From Caldalkalibacillus uzonensis (lineage in GTDB: Bacteria > Bacillota > Bacilli > Caldalkalibacillales > Caldalkalibacillaceae): a stretch of 64,000 nt of DNA. The stretch covers positions 1-64,000 of the forward strand of contig NZ_JAUSUQ010000013.1 of the NCBI RefSeq assembly GCF_030814135.1, given 5' to 3'. Positions 15,574 to 24,779 of the stretch are shown piece by piece; position 1 is the first letter of the stretch; each line of letters opens with the position of its first letter. The position numbers and the translations under genes were made by a program. The notes under the pieces were generated by a model. It saw only the letters and a list, made by a program, of their open reading frames with translations, was not told where the DNA came from and did not search any database.

Positions 15574-16362
15574 CTACAGGGCTTTAACCATTCCGCCGTC
15601 TACCATGTATGTGGAACCGGTTAAATAGGTGTTGGCCGGTGAGAGCAAGTAGGCAACCAGCTGTCCGAATTCATGGGGTTCACCATACCGCTTTAAGGGG
15701 ATGTCCTGTAAGGATTCTTGCTGTACTTGTTCCAGTGTTTTACCTTCCCGTTCAGCTTTGGCTTGATCCAAGGCCTGGAGACGGTCGGTGGCAATGCGTC
15801 CCGGGCAGACCGTGTTAACCAGGATACCTTTTTCGGCCAATTCGATGGATAAGGTTTTCATCAATCCCTGTACCCCAGCCCGCATGGTGTTGGACAAAAT
15901 CAGCCCAGGGATAGGAACTTTAACAGAAGAGGAGGCAATCGTAATGATCCGCCCACCACTCGTTTCCATCAAGGGCACACTGGCACGGACCAAGCGTACT
16001 ACACTTAACAGGTTGGTTTCAAAGGCACGCTGCCAGTCATCGTCAGCAAAGGATAAAAACGAGCCGGCCGGAGGTCCTCCAGCATTACACACCAAGCCAA
16101 ACAATTCAGTGGTTGCTTTCCTTACCTCTTGAAAAAGACGCTCCACATCTTCGGGCTGTGACACATCAGCCGGAATCGTGATCACCTTCTGCCCTGTTTG
16201 TTGTTCAATGTCACGGGCCGCATCAGCCAAGGCCTGCTCACTACGGCTGGAGATAATGACTCGTGCCCCTTCCTTGGCTAAAGCCAGGGCACTTGCTTTA
16301 CCCAACCCTTTACTGGCGGCTGTCACCAACACTGCTTTGCCATTATAACCTAAATCCATCAT
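15574..16362 (-). CDS. Short-chain dehydrogenase/reductase lacking the usual Tyr/Lys pair
   Basis: A 262-residue SDR with an intact cofactor site, T-A-A-S-K-G-L-G at 14-21, and N-A-G-G at 93-96. Serines at 144-146 occupy the catalytic Ser region. Where classical SDRs have Y-x3-K, I read S157-N-T-M-R161, so both Tyr and Lys are replaced. An SDR subgroup resembling beta-ketoacyl reductase carries such an S-N-x-x-R pattern, and its reaction is unclear. AGGAGG precedes tandem ATG codons (16362 and 16359). It is a single gene, divergent from the YtvI-like gene. Confidence 0.8.
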   Translation of the reverse strand: MMDLGYNGKAVLVTAASKGLGKASALALAKEGARVIISSRSEQALADAARDIEQQTGQKVITIPADVSQPEDVERLFQEVRKATTELFGLVCNAGGPPAGSFLSFADDDWQRAFETNLLSVVRLVRASVPLMETSGGRIITIASSSVKVPIPGLILSNTMRAGVQGLMKTLSIELAEKGILVNTVCPGRIATDRLQALDQAKAEREGKTLEQVQQESLQDIPLKRYGEPHEFGQLVAYLLSPANTYLTGSTYMVDGGMVKAL

Positions 16363-16496
16363 GTTCCCTCCTTTTTATTTTTACCCTCTATCTTATTCGC
16401 CAAACCTGCCCAAAATCCTTGTTAAGGAACGAAATATTGCCCGAGAAGGACTAGAACTGTCCGGCATTAAGTACTATAATGAGGAGGAATGGACTT

Positions 16497-17576
16497 GTGT
16501 CCGCAGAAAGGAGAGCAGCATTGAAAGAGATCATTACACCCAAACGTATCATCATTGCATGTGTGCTCTTGATCAGTGGGTTTATTTTATATCGATACTT
16601 ATCTGTGTTTATGCCCTTGATTCTGGCTTTTGTCACAGCGTTATTGCTGGAGCCGCTGGTGAAACTGGCCCAAAGGACGCTGTACTTAAAGCACCGGCTT
16701 GCAGCAGTCACCCTCGTGTTTATTTTGTTTGTCTGCTTTATTGGTTTAATGTTTTATCTGGGGATTACCAAGCTGGTCAACGAGGCCATGAAGTTTATCG
16801 ACCGTTTGCCCTATTACATTATTGAGGTTACTTTCTTTGTGGAGAATGCCATTGAGCAATTTAACGAAACGATTGCTACCCTCCCCCAACCGCTGGTTGA
16901 AGAAATTGAGAGACAAAGTTTTGTGATTATCAGCAAGGCCAATCAGATCTCAGCCCAAGCCATTTCTGCCGCAGCAGGGTGGGTGCAAGCGATTCCCAAT
17001 CTGATTGTTGTTATTTTGATCTACTTGATTGCCCTGTTTCTGATCAGCAAGGAGCTCCCCAGGTACATTGAGGCATTTTACACCATGTTCAAAGAGGAAA
17101 ATGCCGAAAAAGTCCGGTATATGTTTCAACGCTTGTCCCGCGTGTTTACGGGCTTTTTTAAAGCTCAGTTTTTGGTGAGCATTATTATCTTTATTGTTTC
17201 ATATGTCGGTTTGCTGTTAATCTCGCCCCGCAATGCTTTGTTGATGGCAGTGATCATTTGGATTATCGACTTTATCCCTATTATCGGCTCGATTGTCATT
17301 CTGGCACCGTGGGGCCTGTTTAATCTAATTACAGGAGATACTCATACAGGCATACAATTATTAATTTTGGCCATGGTTCTGTTAACGATCCGCCGCACAG
17401 TAGAACCCAAAGTGATGGGAGATCAAATCGGATTGCCTCCCTTGCCCACGTTGATCGGTATATACTTAGGGTTTTACTTTTTGGGCGTGATTGGCCTGAT
17501 TGCCGGGCCATTACTGATTATCGCCTTTCTCTCTGCCAAGGAAGCAGGAATTATCCGTTTCAATTTCAAAATATGA
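16497..17576 (+). CDS. ytvI: AI-2E-family membrane protein, probably sporulation protein YtvI
   Basis: The best start is GTG at 16497, nine bases after GAGGAGG, giving 359 residues; the ATG at 16479 overlaps the ribosome site. Around eight hydrophobic helices with the AI-2E transporter features are seen, including the I-I-D-F-I-P-I-I-G-S motif near 255 and E-P-K-V-M-G-D-Q-I-G-L-P-P-L-P-T near 305. Length and the R-L-P-Y-Y-I-I-E-style cytoplasmic loop suit YtvI, but this family has several Bacillus paralogues (YueF, YdbI, YrrI), and some members are sodium or lithium:proton antiporters, so the paralogue name is tentative. Confidence 0.7.
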   Translation: MSAERRAALKEIITPKRIIIACVLLISGFILYRYLSVFMPLILAFVTALLLEPLVKLAQRTLYLKHRLAAVTLVFILFVCFIGLMFYLGITKLVNEAMKFIDRLPYYIIEVTFFVENAIEQFNETIATLPQPLVEEIERQSFVIISKANQISAQAISAAAGWVQAIPNLIVVILIYLIALFLISKELPRYIEAFYTMFKEENAEKVRYMFQRLSRVFTGFFKAQFLVSIIIFIVSYVGLLLISPRNALLMAVIIWIIDFIPIIGSIVILAPWGLFNLITGDTHTGIQLLILAMVLLTIRRTVEPKVMGDQIGLPPLPTLIGIYLGFYFLGVIGLIAGPLLIIAFLSAKEAGIIRFNFKI

Positions 17577-17588
17577 CCCAAAACAAAA

Positions 17589-17648
17589 GCCAGCTCTTCT
17601 CTAGCAGCTGCTTGATGACAGCACTGGAGGCAAGCTGGTTTTTTTCTC
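17589..17648 (+). terminator. Possible terminator after the YtvI-like gene
   Basis: CCAGCT near 17591 can pair with AGCTGG near 17633, with the arm followed by TTTTTTTCTC. A smaller AGCAGCTGCT palindrome lies in the long loop. Confidence 0.45.
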
Positions 17649-17687
17649 TGGGAGAACAATTCCTCCACCCTGCATACTATGATCTGG

Positions 17688-18428
17688 CTATTTCCGACTG
17701 GCCGGGAACGACACATATTTAAATCCACTCTTAGCCAGCCAGTATAAAATAAAACTACACACTAACAAAACGGGAGCTTCCATCCATTTCCATTCAGCAC
17801 GATAGTCCCGTAAGTCTGCCGCCGAATAGCCCCACCAAGACAAGCCTATCACCACCAACACAGGCAAGGTTAACAGTTTAAAACTGATCAGCAGTCTGGC
17901 CCACCGCCGGTGCGTCAGCACAGCGATCAAAAAGGCAGTGCTATAAGTAAAGAGATACAAAGTATACAACCCCGGTGCCGAAAGCCATATTGCTGCACCC
18001 ATCATCTGCCCCGCACCCAATATTACGAGCAGCACCAAGAAAGACAGATAAATTCCCGTTAAGCTCAAAACACCAAACCACCATTTGCTGCTCACCACTT
18101 GCCGCCTGGATATGGGCAAGGTCAACAGGAAATCCAGTGTGCGCTCCTTTTTTTCCTTAGTGACCAGCCTCTGTCCAAAGATAAAAATGGCCACTAAGTG
18201 AAAGGGGATGAGGACAGCCAGCCCCCCGTCAGTCAATATATGGAACTGTTCCTGCCAAAACGGCCAAGTGAGCCATGCCTGCCACCGGTGAGGATCATGA
18301 ACTTGGGATAAATGAGTCACTAATGGATAAAAAACTGGAGATAAAAGAAAAAATAAGAACAAACTCAATACAGAAAATTTATGGTTAAGCCATTCCTTGC
18401 GTAACAACAATCTAGACCCATGCTTCAT
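17688..18428 (-). CDS. ABC-2 type transporter permease
   Basis: A 246-residue membrane protein with about six hydrophobic helices. A conserved E-R-T-L-D-F-L-L-T-L-P-I-S-R-R segment near residue 105 is the hallmark of ABC-2 permeases that follow an N-terminal R-K-E-W motif. Its start overlaps the end of the ATPase gene by 17 bases, so both form one unit. Substrate is unknown; such pairs often export drugs, peptides or lipids, or act as sensors. The partner ATPase looks catalytically impaired. Confidence 0.75.
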   Translation of the reverse strand: MKHGSRLLLRKEWLNHKFSVLSLFLFFLLSPVFYPLVTHLSQVHDPHRWQAWLTWPFWQEQFHILTDGGLAVLIPFHLVAIFIFGQRLVTKEKKERTLDFLLTLPISRRQVVSSKWWFGVLSLTGIYLSFLVLLVILGAGQMMGAAIWLSAPGLYTLYLFTYSTAFLIAVLTHRRWARLLISFKLLTLPVLVVIGLSWWGYSAADLRDYRAEWKWMEAPVLLVCSFILYWLAKSGFKYVSFPASRK

Positions 18429-19095
18429 TTCTAAACCCTCTCTTCAGCTCACAGGGCAAGAGCTGCCCTCCCTCCAGACGAAACCCATAATCAGCAATCT
18501 CTTGCAGCTCCTGCTCAGAATGGGTTGTAAAGACCACAGTCGTTCCGTGATTAATCACATCTTGGGACAACAGCTTTAACATGTCCATTTTCTCTGCAGG
18601 GCTGAACCTTTTCGTTGGTCCATCCAAAACAATCAGTTTGGAGCGGGCGGACAAGGCGATGATCACAGACAGCCAGACTTTTTGTTCATGGGGAAGCTGC
18701 TTGATTTTCTTGCCCAGGGAGATATCCAGCCCCTGGATTAAGGAATAGCATCGTTTTTCGTCCCAATGGCGATACAAACGGTGCATCCACTGCAATAATT
18801 CCTTCACTTTGAGCCGGGAATAAAAGGTGCTGTCGTTTAAGATAAAGCTGGCCAACTGCCGGTAAGCAGGGTTGTCTGGTGTGATGTTTTGGTCAAAGAT
18901 ACAAACCTTCCCTTTAGTAGGGCGAATGAGGCCGGCCAAGAGCCGCACCAGTGTGGTTTTGCCAGCACCTGCAGTACCCACAATACCGCAAACACAACCC
19001 TGGGGGACCTCGAGATCAATCTGACGCAAAACATACCGCCCTGAGCGATACTTCTTCGCTACACCATTCAATACGATACAAGGCTGATTGTTCAC
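18412..19095 (-). CDS. Degenerate ABC transporter ATP-binding protein
   Basis: Walker A is intact (G-T-A-G-A-G-K-T-T), but the signature motif is degraded to H-E-Q-K-V-W-L-S where LSGGQ is expected. Walker B reads L-I-V-L-D-G-P-T-K-R, with glycine in place of the catalytic glutamate (the codon is GGA). The H-loop histidine in T-T-H-S-E-Q-E is kept. It could bind ATP but hydrolyse poorly alone. The GTG at 19095 is preferred, 11 bases after GGGAG; an ATG at 19119 has no ribosome site. It pairs with the overlapping ABC-2 permease gene. Confidence 0.72.
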   Translation of the reverse strand: MNNQPCIVLNGVAKKYRSGRYVLRQIDLEVPQGCVCGIVGTAGAGKTTLVRLLAGLIRPTKGKVCIFDQNITPDNPAYRQLASFILNDSTFYSRLKVKELLQWMHRLYRHWDEKRCYSLIQGLDISLGKKIKQLPHEQKVWLSVIIALSARSKLIVLDGPTKRFSPAEKMDMLKLLSQDVINHGTTVVFTTHSEQELQEIADYGFRLEGGQLLPCELKRGFRNEAWV

Positions 19096-19338
19096 TGTCA
19101 GTTTTTCTCCCTCCCGCATCAGTTGAAAAGACAGCCATCAATATTATACGCTTCTTCAAGGATAGAGAAAAGATAAAAATAGCACGCCGAATATAATTTC
19201 TTTTCCGTCTTTCTTGCTCCTGTGCATGTTCTCAATATTAGAGCGGCATTGGCGTTGTGGATAGATGCATGGAGTAAAGAGTAAGTAATTGGGTAACCTA
19301 AACGAGGAGACATCAACACAGATAAAGGGGTGAAATAG

Positions 19339-19467
19339 GTGGAAAAACAAAATCACAAACCAGACCCGACTGATTCACTGGAACAAAAACAAAAAAAAGA
19401 ACAACCATCTGCCAATGTGAACCTGTCAGACAAAAAATTATCCGGTCCCAACCGTCCTTCCACCTAA
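19339..19467 (+). CDS. sspM: Small acid-soluble spore protein SspM-like
   Basis: A 42-residue Lys/Gln/Asn-rich peptide starting at GTG behind AAAGGGG. It ends in D-K-K-L-S-G-P-N-R-P-S-T; from memory B. subtilis SspM (34 residues) ends D-K-K-L-G-G-P-N-R-P-S-T. SspM is a minor, SigG-dependent spore core protein of unknown precise role. No clear SigG promoter could be read upstream. The gene stands alone, convergent with an acidic lipoprotein gene, with a perfect 12-base palindrome between them. Confidence 0.75.
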   Translation: MEKQNHKPDPTDSLEQKQKKEQPSANVNLSDKKLSGPNRPST

Positions 19468-19496
19468 GGCATCACCCTCTCCTGTCAATAACGTGA

Positions 19497-19523
19497 GACG
19501 GCTGCCATCTCATGGCAGCCGTC
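19497..19523. repeat. Perfect 12-bp inverted repeat (likely bidirectional terminator)
   Basis: GACGGCTGCCAT (19497-19508) and ATGGCAGCCGTC (19512-19523) flank a three-base loop between convergent genes. No T run follows on either strand, so it may act as a transcript-end stabiliser or weak terminator. Confidence 0.7.
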
Positions 19524-19563
19524 TGTGGTATGCTTCGTTATTCGTGGTTAGAGATGCAGCCAA

Positions 19564-19809
19564 TTAAGAGTTGCTTTCTTCGCTGTCTTCCTCTTCTTCT
19601 AATTCAGCATCAGTTTCTTCTGCATCTTCTTCGGTTTCGGCTTCAGCATCAGTGTCTTCTGCTTCATCTGTTGTATCTTCTACGTTGCCGTTGGTGTCTT
19701 CAACACCGGGTTGCTCGGCAGGCTCATCTGTGTCTTGAGCAGTACAGCCGACTAAAGCGGCTCCCAGTGCTAAAGCCAGAACCAAAGTAAGCAGTAAGGA
19801 TTTTTTCAT
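19564..19809 (-). CDS. Small, highly acidic lipoprotein
   Basis: The ATG at 19809 follows GGGGG, giving 81 residues. The first ~22 form a lipoprotein signal (M-K-K-S-L-L-L-T-L-V then L-V-G-C). The mature part of about 58 residues is roughly half Asp and Glu with no Lys or Arg, almost certainly disordered, with D-T/E-E repeats. It has no recognised domain. Such a surface polyanion could bind cations or protons at the outer membrane face, which would suit an alkaliphile, but that is inference. It lies downstream of pycA on the same strand, about 140 bases away. Confidence 0.7.
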   Translation of the reverse strand: MKKSLLLTLVLALALGAALVGCTAQDTDEPAEQPGVEDTNGNVEDTTDEAEDTDAEAETEEDAEETDAELEEEEDSEESNS

Positions 19810-19949
19810 TGTCAGATACCCCCTACTCAATTTTTTGTTTAATGTGGTTCCGCTTATAACATTCGGAGTCACGCTTTGTTTGAGGGGGGGTCTCCAAAAA
19901 ATGAGACTTTTTTCCTACATTTAACTTTATACAAGTTTTTACCCAGTGA

Positions 19950-22900
19950 CTAATCCATGACAATCAGCAAATCGCCAGCTGAAATGCTTTCCCCTTCACG
20001 GATGACAATCCGCCCGATTTTGCCATCCCTGGGCGCTTGAATGGTGGTCTCCATTTTCATCGCTTCAGTGACCATGATATGCTCGCCTTTTTTCACTGCT
20101 TCTCCCTCTTTCACCAAGACTTTGACCACGGTACCTGGCATGGTGGCGGCAATATGATTGGGATTGGCGGGGTCAGCCTTTTCTTTGGTCACTACTTGTT
20201 TTTCTGCCGACTGATCGATCACCCGGATTTCACGGGGCTGACCGTTTAATTCAAAATAAATGGTCCGGGTGCCGTCTGCTTGCACCTCACCCACAGAGAC
20301 CAGAGATACAATCAAGGTTTTGCCCTGTTCGATCTCCACAGCCACCTCTTCTCCCAGGCGCATCCCATAGAAGAAGGTGGGCGTATCCAGGACAGAGACA
20401 TCCCCATACTGCTGGCGATGCCGCTCAAACTCCTCAAAGACCTGCGGGTACAGGACATAAGAGAGAATCTCTTCCCTGCTGAAAGAGCGCTCAAATTTTT
20501 CCTCCAGTTCCCGGCCCAGCTGATTAAAATCAATGGGATCAAGCAGTTCACCGGGACGGCAGGTAATAGGCTCTTTCCCCTTTAGGATCACTTGCTGCAA
20601 ACGCTTGGGAAAGCCTTGATACGGCTGGCCTAAATATCCTTTAAAGAAGTGAACAACCGAGTCGGGAAAGTCAATCGATTCTCCCCGTTCGAGCACGTCC
20701 TCCTCGGTTAGGTTGTTCTGCACCATAAACAGGGCCATGTCACCCACCACTTTGGATGAAGGGGTCACCTTGACAATATCTCCAAAAAGCATGTTGACCC
20801 TGCTGTACATCTCTTTCACTTCTTCCCAGCGGTCGGCCAATCCGACAGCTTTGGCCTGCTGCTGCAGGTTGGTATATTGGCCGCCGGGCATTTCATGCTG
20901 GTATACTTCCGTGCTGGTGGACAAAAGACCAGTGTCAAATCCCTGATAGTAACGGCGCACATCTTCCCAGTAGCGGCTCAACTTCTCCAAGTTGGCCAGG
21001 TCCAGAGCCGTGTCCCGCTCTTGGCCACTTAAAGCCGCGACCACAGCGTTCATACTGGGCTGGGACGTCAGGCCGGACATGGAACTGATGGCCACATCAA
21101 CAATATCCACCCCTGCTTCCACCGCTTTAAGATACATGGCTACTCCATTGCCGCTGGTATCATGGGTATGCAGGTGGATGGGGATGCCAACAGCCTCTTT
21201 CAAGGCGGAAATCAAATCATAGGCAGCATACGGTTTCAACAGACCGGCCATGTCTTTAATGCCCAGAATATGGGCACCCGCTTTTTCCAGCTCCTTAGCC
21301 AGGTTGACATAATAGTGCAGGTCATATTTACTCCGGGAGGGATCATGGATATCCCCTGTGTAACAAATGCTGGCTTCGGCTATTTTTCCGTTTTCCCTGA
21401 CTGCTTCAATGGCCAGGGTCATGCCCTCCAGCCAGTTCAGGCTGTCAAAAATGCGGAACACATCAATACCGTTCTCAGCCGACGCTTTGACAAATTCCTT
21501 AATCACGTTATCGGGATAATTGGTGTAGCCCACTGCATTGGCACCGCGCAACAGCATCTGGAACAACACATTGGGCACTTTTTCTCGCAGCTGTCTCAGT
21601 CTCTCCCAGGGATCCTCTTTCAGAAAGCGCATGCTGACGTCAAATGTGGCTCCGCCCCACATCTCCAGGGAGAACAGATTAGGGGCCAGTTTGCCGGTGG
21701 CTTCAGCTACCCGGAGCATGTCATAGGTACGGAAACGGGTGGCATACAAAGACTGGTGGGCATCCCTGAACGTGGTATCGGTCAAGAGCAGCCGCTGTTG
21801 ATCTTTAATCCACTGCACCAGTCCCTCAGGCCCCTGTTGATCCAGAATCTGCTTCGTCCCTTGTGGATAAGGTTCTTTGTAAGACGTGACTGGAATCCGG
21901 GGGTTAGGAAAGTTCGGCTTCTTCTCCACTTTTTCAAAACCAGGAAAGCCGTTGACAATGGTTTCCCCGATAAATTGCAGCAATTTCGTCCCCCTGTCCC
22001 GCCGTTCCGGAAAGACAAACAGCTCAGGTGTGCTATCAACAAAAGAGGTGTCATACTCCCCCCGCAGAAACGCGTCATGCTGGACCACATTTTCCAGGAA
22101 AGGAATATTGGTTTTCACCCCGCGGATGCGGAATTCTTTCAAGTTTCGTAACATCTTGCTGGCAGCTTGTTCGTAAGTGACAGCCCAGGTTGAAATTTTG
22201 ACCAATAATGAGTCATAATGGGGCGAGATCACGGCACCTGGAAAGCCGTTGCCTGCATCGAGGCGTGTGCCAAAACCGCCAGCTGTCCGGTAAGCTAACA
22301 ATTTTCCGGTATCAGGCATAAAGTTATTGGCCGGATCCTCCGTTGTGACGCGGCATTGGATGGCATAGCCCCGGTAGGTAATCTGCTCTTGCTCTGGAAT
22401 GTTAAGCGGTTCCTCATGCAAGGAATGACCGGCCGCAATTAAAATTTGGGATTGGACAATGTCCACACCGGTAATCAATTCTGTAATGGTATGCTCAACT
22501 TGAACCCGCGGATTCACCTCTATAAAGTAAAATTGACCATCTTGGCCTACCAGGAATTCCACTGTTCCCGCGTTAACATAGTTCACCTTTTTCATCAGGC
22601 GTACAGCAGCATCACAAATTTCCTGCCGCAGCTGTTGATCCAAGGCCACGCTGGGGGCCACTTCCACCAGCTTTTGGTAGCGGCGTTGAACGGAACAGTC
22701 CCGCTCAAAAAGATGAACAACATGACCGTGCTGGTCACCTAAGATTTGAACTTCAATGTGTTTGGGTTGCTGAATGTATTTTTCTAAATAAACATCCGCA
22801 TTGCCAAACGATGCTCGTGCTTCGGAGCGTGCCCGCCCGAAAGCCTCTTCAGCTTCTTCCCGACTGTTGACAATGCGCATGCCGCGGCCGCCTCCGCCAG

Positions 22901-23411
22901 ATGCGGCTTTAATAATAAAGGGATAACCGTGTTCTTTGGCAAACAGCAAAACCTCTTGCAAAGCAGAGACCGGCTCTTCTGTACCAGGGATCACCGGCAA
23001 TCCGGCTTCAATGGCTTGTTTTCTGGCCTGGACCTTATCCCCAAACATTTGAATATGCTGCGGCTTAGGACCAATAAATACAATGCCCTCTTCTTCGCAG
23101 CGCCGGGCAAAGGTGGCATTTTCAGACAAGAACCCGTAACCAGGGTGAATGGCATCCACATCATGGCGCTTGGCAATCTCAATGATTCCTTCGATATCTA
23201 AATAAGCTTCAATGGGCCCTTTGCCCTTGCCCACTAGGTAGGCCTCATCCGCTTTAAAGCGGTGCAAACTTGTCCGGTCTTCCTCCGAGTAAATAGCCAC
23301 GGTACGGATATCCAGCTCCGTGCAGGCCCTGAATATACGGATGGCAATTTCCCCGCGGTTGGCCACCAGTATCTTGTTAAAAGGCCTCTCGTTAAGTAGC
23401 GTTTTGTGCAT
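19950..23411 (-). CDS. pycA: Pyruvate carboxylase
   Basis: The ATG at 23411 follows AAAGGAG, giving 1153 residues, close to B. subtilis PycA (1148). Domain order: biotin carboxylase (~1-450, with G-G-G-G-R-G-M-R and F-I-E-V-N-P-R-V-Q-V-E-H), carboxyltransferase (~530-800, with T-T-F-R-D-A-H-Q-S and the H-x-H-D-T metal site), PC/OADA domain (~830-1030), and the C-terminal biotinyl domain with biotin lysine in E-A-M-K-M-E-T. It makes oxaloacetate from pyruvate, bicarbonate and ATP for anaplerosis. The start overlaps the end of ftsW by 20 bases, as in the Bacillus ftsW-pycA pair. Confidence 0.96.
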   Translation of the reverse strand: MHKTLLNERPFNKILVANRGEIAIRIFRACTELDIRTVAIYSEEDRTSLHRFKADEAYLVGKGKGPIEAYLDIEGIIEIAKRHDVDAIHPGYGFLSENATFARRCEEEGIVFIGPKPQHIQMFGDKVQARKQAIEAGLPVIPGTEEPVSALQEVLLFAKEHGYPFIIKAASGGGGRGMRIVNSREEAEEAFGRARSEARASFGNADVYLEKYIQQPKHIEVQILGDQHGHVVHLFERDCSVQRRYQKLVEVAPSVALDQQLRQEICDAAVRLMKKVNYVNAGTVEFLVGQDGQFYFIEVNPRVQVEHTITELITGVDIVQSQILIAAGHSLHEEPLNIPEQEQITYRGYAIQCRVTTEDPANNFMPDTGKLLAYRTAGGFGTRLDAGNGFPGAVISPHYDSLLVKISTWAVTYEQAASKMLRNLKEFRIRGVKTNIPFLENVVQHDAFLRGEYDTSFVDSTPELFVFPERRDRGTKLLQFIGETIVNGFPGFEKVEKKPNFPNPRIPVTSYKEPYPQGTKQILDQQGPEGLVQWIKDQQRLLLTDTTFRDAHQSLYATRFRTYDMLRVAEATGKLAPNLFSLEMWGGATFDVSMRFLKEDPWERLRQLREKVPNVLFQMLLRGANAVGYTNYPDNVIKEFVKASAENGIDVFRIFDSLNWLEGMTLAIEAVRENGKIAEASICYTGDIHDPSRSKYDLHYYVNLAKELEKAGAHILGIKDMAGLLKPYAAYDLISALKEAVGIPIHLHTHDTSGNGVAMYLKAVEAGVDIVDVAISSMSGLTSQPSMNAVVAALSGQERDTALDLANLEKLSRYWEDVRRYYQGFDTGLLSTSTEVYQHEMPGGQYTNLQQQAKAVGLADRWEEVKEMYSRVNMLFGDIVKVTPSSKVVGDMALFMVQNNLTEEDVLERGESIDFPDSVVHFFKGYLGQPYQGFPKRLQQVILKGKEPITCRPGELLDPIDFNQLGRELEEKFERSFSREEILSYVLYPQVFEEFERHRQQYGDVSVLDTPTFFYGMRLGEEVAVEIEQGKTLIVSLVSVGEVQADGTRTIYFELNGQPREIRVIDQSAEKQVVTKEKADPANPNHIAATMPGTVVKVLVKEGEAVKKGEHIMVTEAMKMETTIQAPRDGKIGRIVIREGESISAGDLLIVMD

Positions 23412-24570
23412 GGTCATTCTCCTTTCTTGTGCTCTGTGATGCATGGCGCGATATATTAAGTAAAATCCCTATTGAAATCAGGGTGAGCAACAGGGATGAA
23501 CCACCATAGCTTAACAAGGGCAGGGTTAATCCGGTCACAGGCAAGGAGCCTGAGACAACCCCAATGTTAACTAGAGACTGAATACCAATCATTGCTGAGA
23601 TACCAAGACCCAGCAACATGCCGAACGCATCGGGAGCATGTAAAGAGATAAGAATGCCTCTTAATACTAGGATCAGATAGGCGGCAAGCACCCCAATGAC
23701 GCCCAGCAGTCCAAATTCTTCCGCAATGACGGCAAAGATGAAATCGGTATGGGCCTCCGGAAGATAAAATTGCTTTTGAATACTGTTATTAAAGCCCATA
23801 CCTGTTAACCCGCCATTGCCAATGGCATACAGGGACTGAATCGTATGATAGCCTGTCCCCGTAGGATCTGCCCAAGGGTCTAAAAAGGCAGTCAGCCGTT
23901 TCCAGCGATAGTCCTGGGTCACGGCAAAAACTGAAATCATTGAAAAAGCCATGATGCCAAGGCCAAGCATATGCATGATCCTGGCCCCGGCGCAAAACAA
24001 AATGACAAAGGTAAACAGCATCAAGATAGAAGCCGTGCCCAAGTCCCGTTGCAAGAGGGTCAAACAAAAAAACAGACCCACAATGACGAGAGGAGGCAGA
24101 ACCCCCCGCTTGAAGTGGGAAATATACCCCTGTTTTTTGGAATAAATAGAGGCCAGGTAAATGATTAAACCCAGCTTGACAAATTCGGACGGCTGCAGGG
24201 TTATCACTCTTAAATTAAGCCAGCGTTGGGCCCCCTTCTCCTTCAGGCCAAATCCGGGCACCAGCACCAGCACCATCATAATGAGTAAGACAAGCAACAT
24301 AATCGGTACCAGTTTCTTGTACAAAGAATAAGGAATGTTCATGGTTATGTATAACATAAACAAGCCCAAAAAAGCCCAAACTAATTGTCTTTTTAGAAAA
24401 TAGGCACTGTCCCCATGATCCATCATGAAAGCCATATGGTGGCTAGCGCTGTAGATCATCACCAAACCGAAGCCTAACAAGATCAGGGTCACAATCAGGA
24501 TGGTGAAATCTGGCTGATCCAGCTCAGGCTGTTGTTCAAGGTCTATCCGGGTTTCGCTCATGTTGTTCAC
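23392..24570 (-). CDS. ftsW: FtsW-type lipid II polymerase (SEDS family)
   Basis: A 392-residue, ten-helix SEDS protein. Signatures: L-Q-P-S-E-F-V-K-L after the third helix, R-D-L-G-T-A near 180, the long W-K-R-L-T-A-F-L-D-P-W-A-D-P loop, A-H-T-D-F-I-F-A-V-I-A-E-E-F-G, and P-L-L-S-Y-G-G-S-S near the C-terminus. These proteins are peptidoglycan glycosyltransferases of division or elongation. Synteny with pycA (as in B. subtilis) makes FtsW the best call over RodA or SpoVE. The start is a GTG at 24570 behind GGGAG; an ATG at 24561 is an alternative. Confidence 0.88.
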   Translation of the reverse strand: MNNMSETRIDLEQQPELDQPDFTILIVTLILLGFGLVMIYSASHHMAFMMDHGDSAYFLKRQLVWAFLGLFMLYITMNIPYSLYKKLVPIMLLVLLIMMVLVLVPGFGLKEKGAQRWLNLRVITLQPSEFVKLGLIIYLASIYSKKQGYISHFKRGVLPPLVIVGLFFCLTLLQRDLGTASILMLFTFVILFCAGARIMHMLGLGIMAFSMISVFAVTQDYRWKRLTAFLDPWADPTGTGYHTIQSLYAIGNGGLTGMGFNNSIQKQFYLPEAHTDFIFAVIAEEFGLLGVIGVLAAYLILVLRGILISLHAPDAFGMLLGLGISAMIGIQSLVNIGVVSGSLPVTGLTLPLLSYGGSSLLLTLISIGILLNISRHASQSTRKENDHAQNAT

Positions 24571-24779
24571 AACGCTCCCTTATTTACAACCTCTCATGTA
24601 AAGCTACCCTGCTCTTTTTTCCTGTGTTAGGCTTATTTTATCATAAACAGACCAGGATGGGACAAGACAATCTTATTCTATGTATTCGCTGGGCTGTGTC
24701 CGGTATTGGGGTTGGTGCGTTGTACACGATAGAGTATGGTATAATAGGTGTACGGAAAAGAGACAGCGGGGGATTTTTG

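Noticed and set aside
19119-19356. Small minus-strand open frames between the degenerate ABC ATPase and sspM
   Set aside because: No ribosome sites, low-complexity composition and overlap of the sspM upstream region.
21162-22151. A 329-codon plus-strand open frame
   Set aside because: It lies wholly antisense to pycA, in the carboxyltransferase region, and has no ribosome site or recognisable domain.
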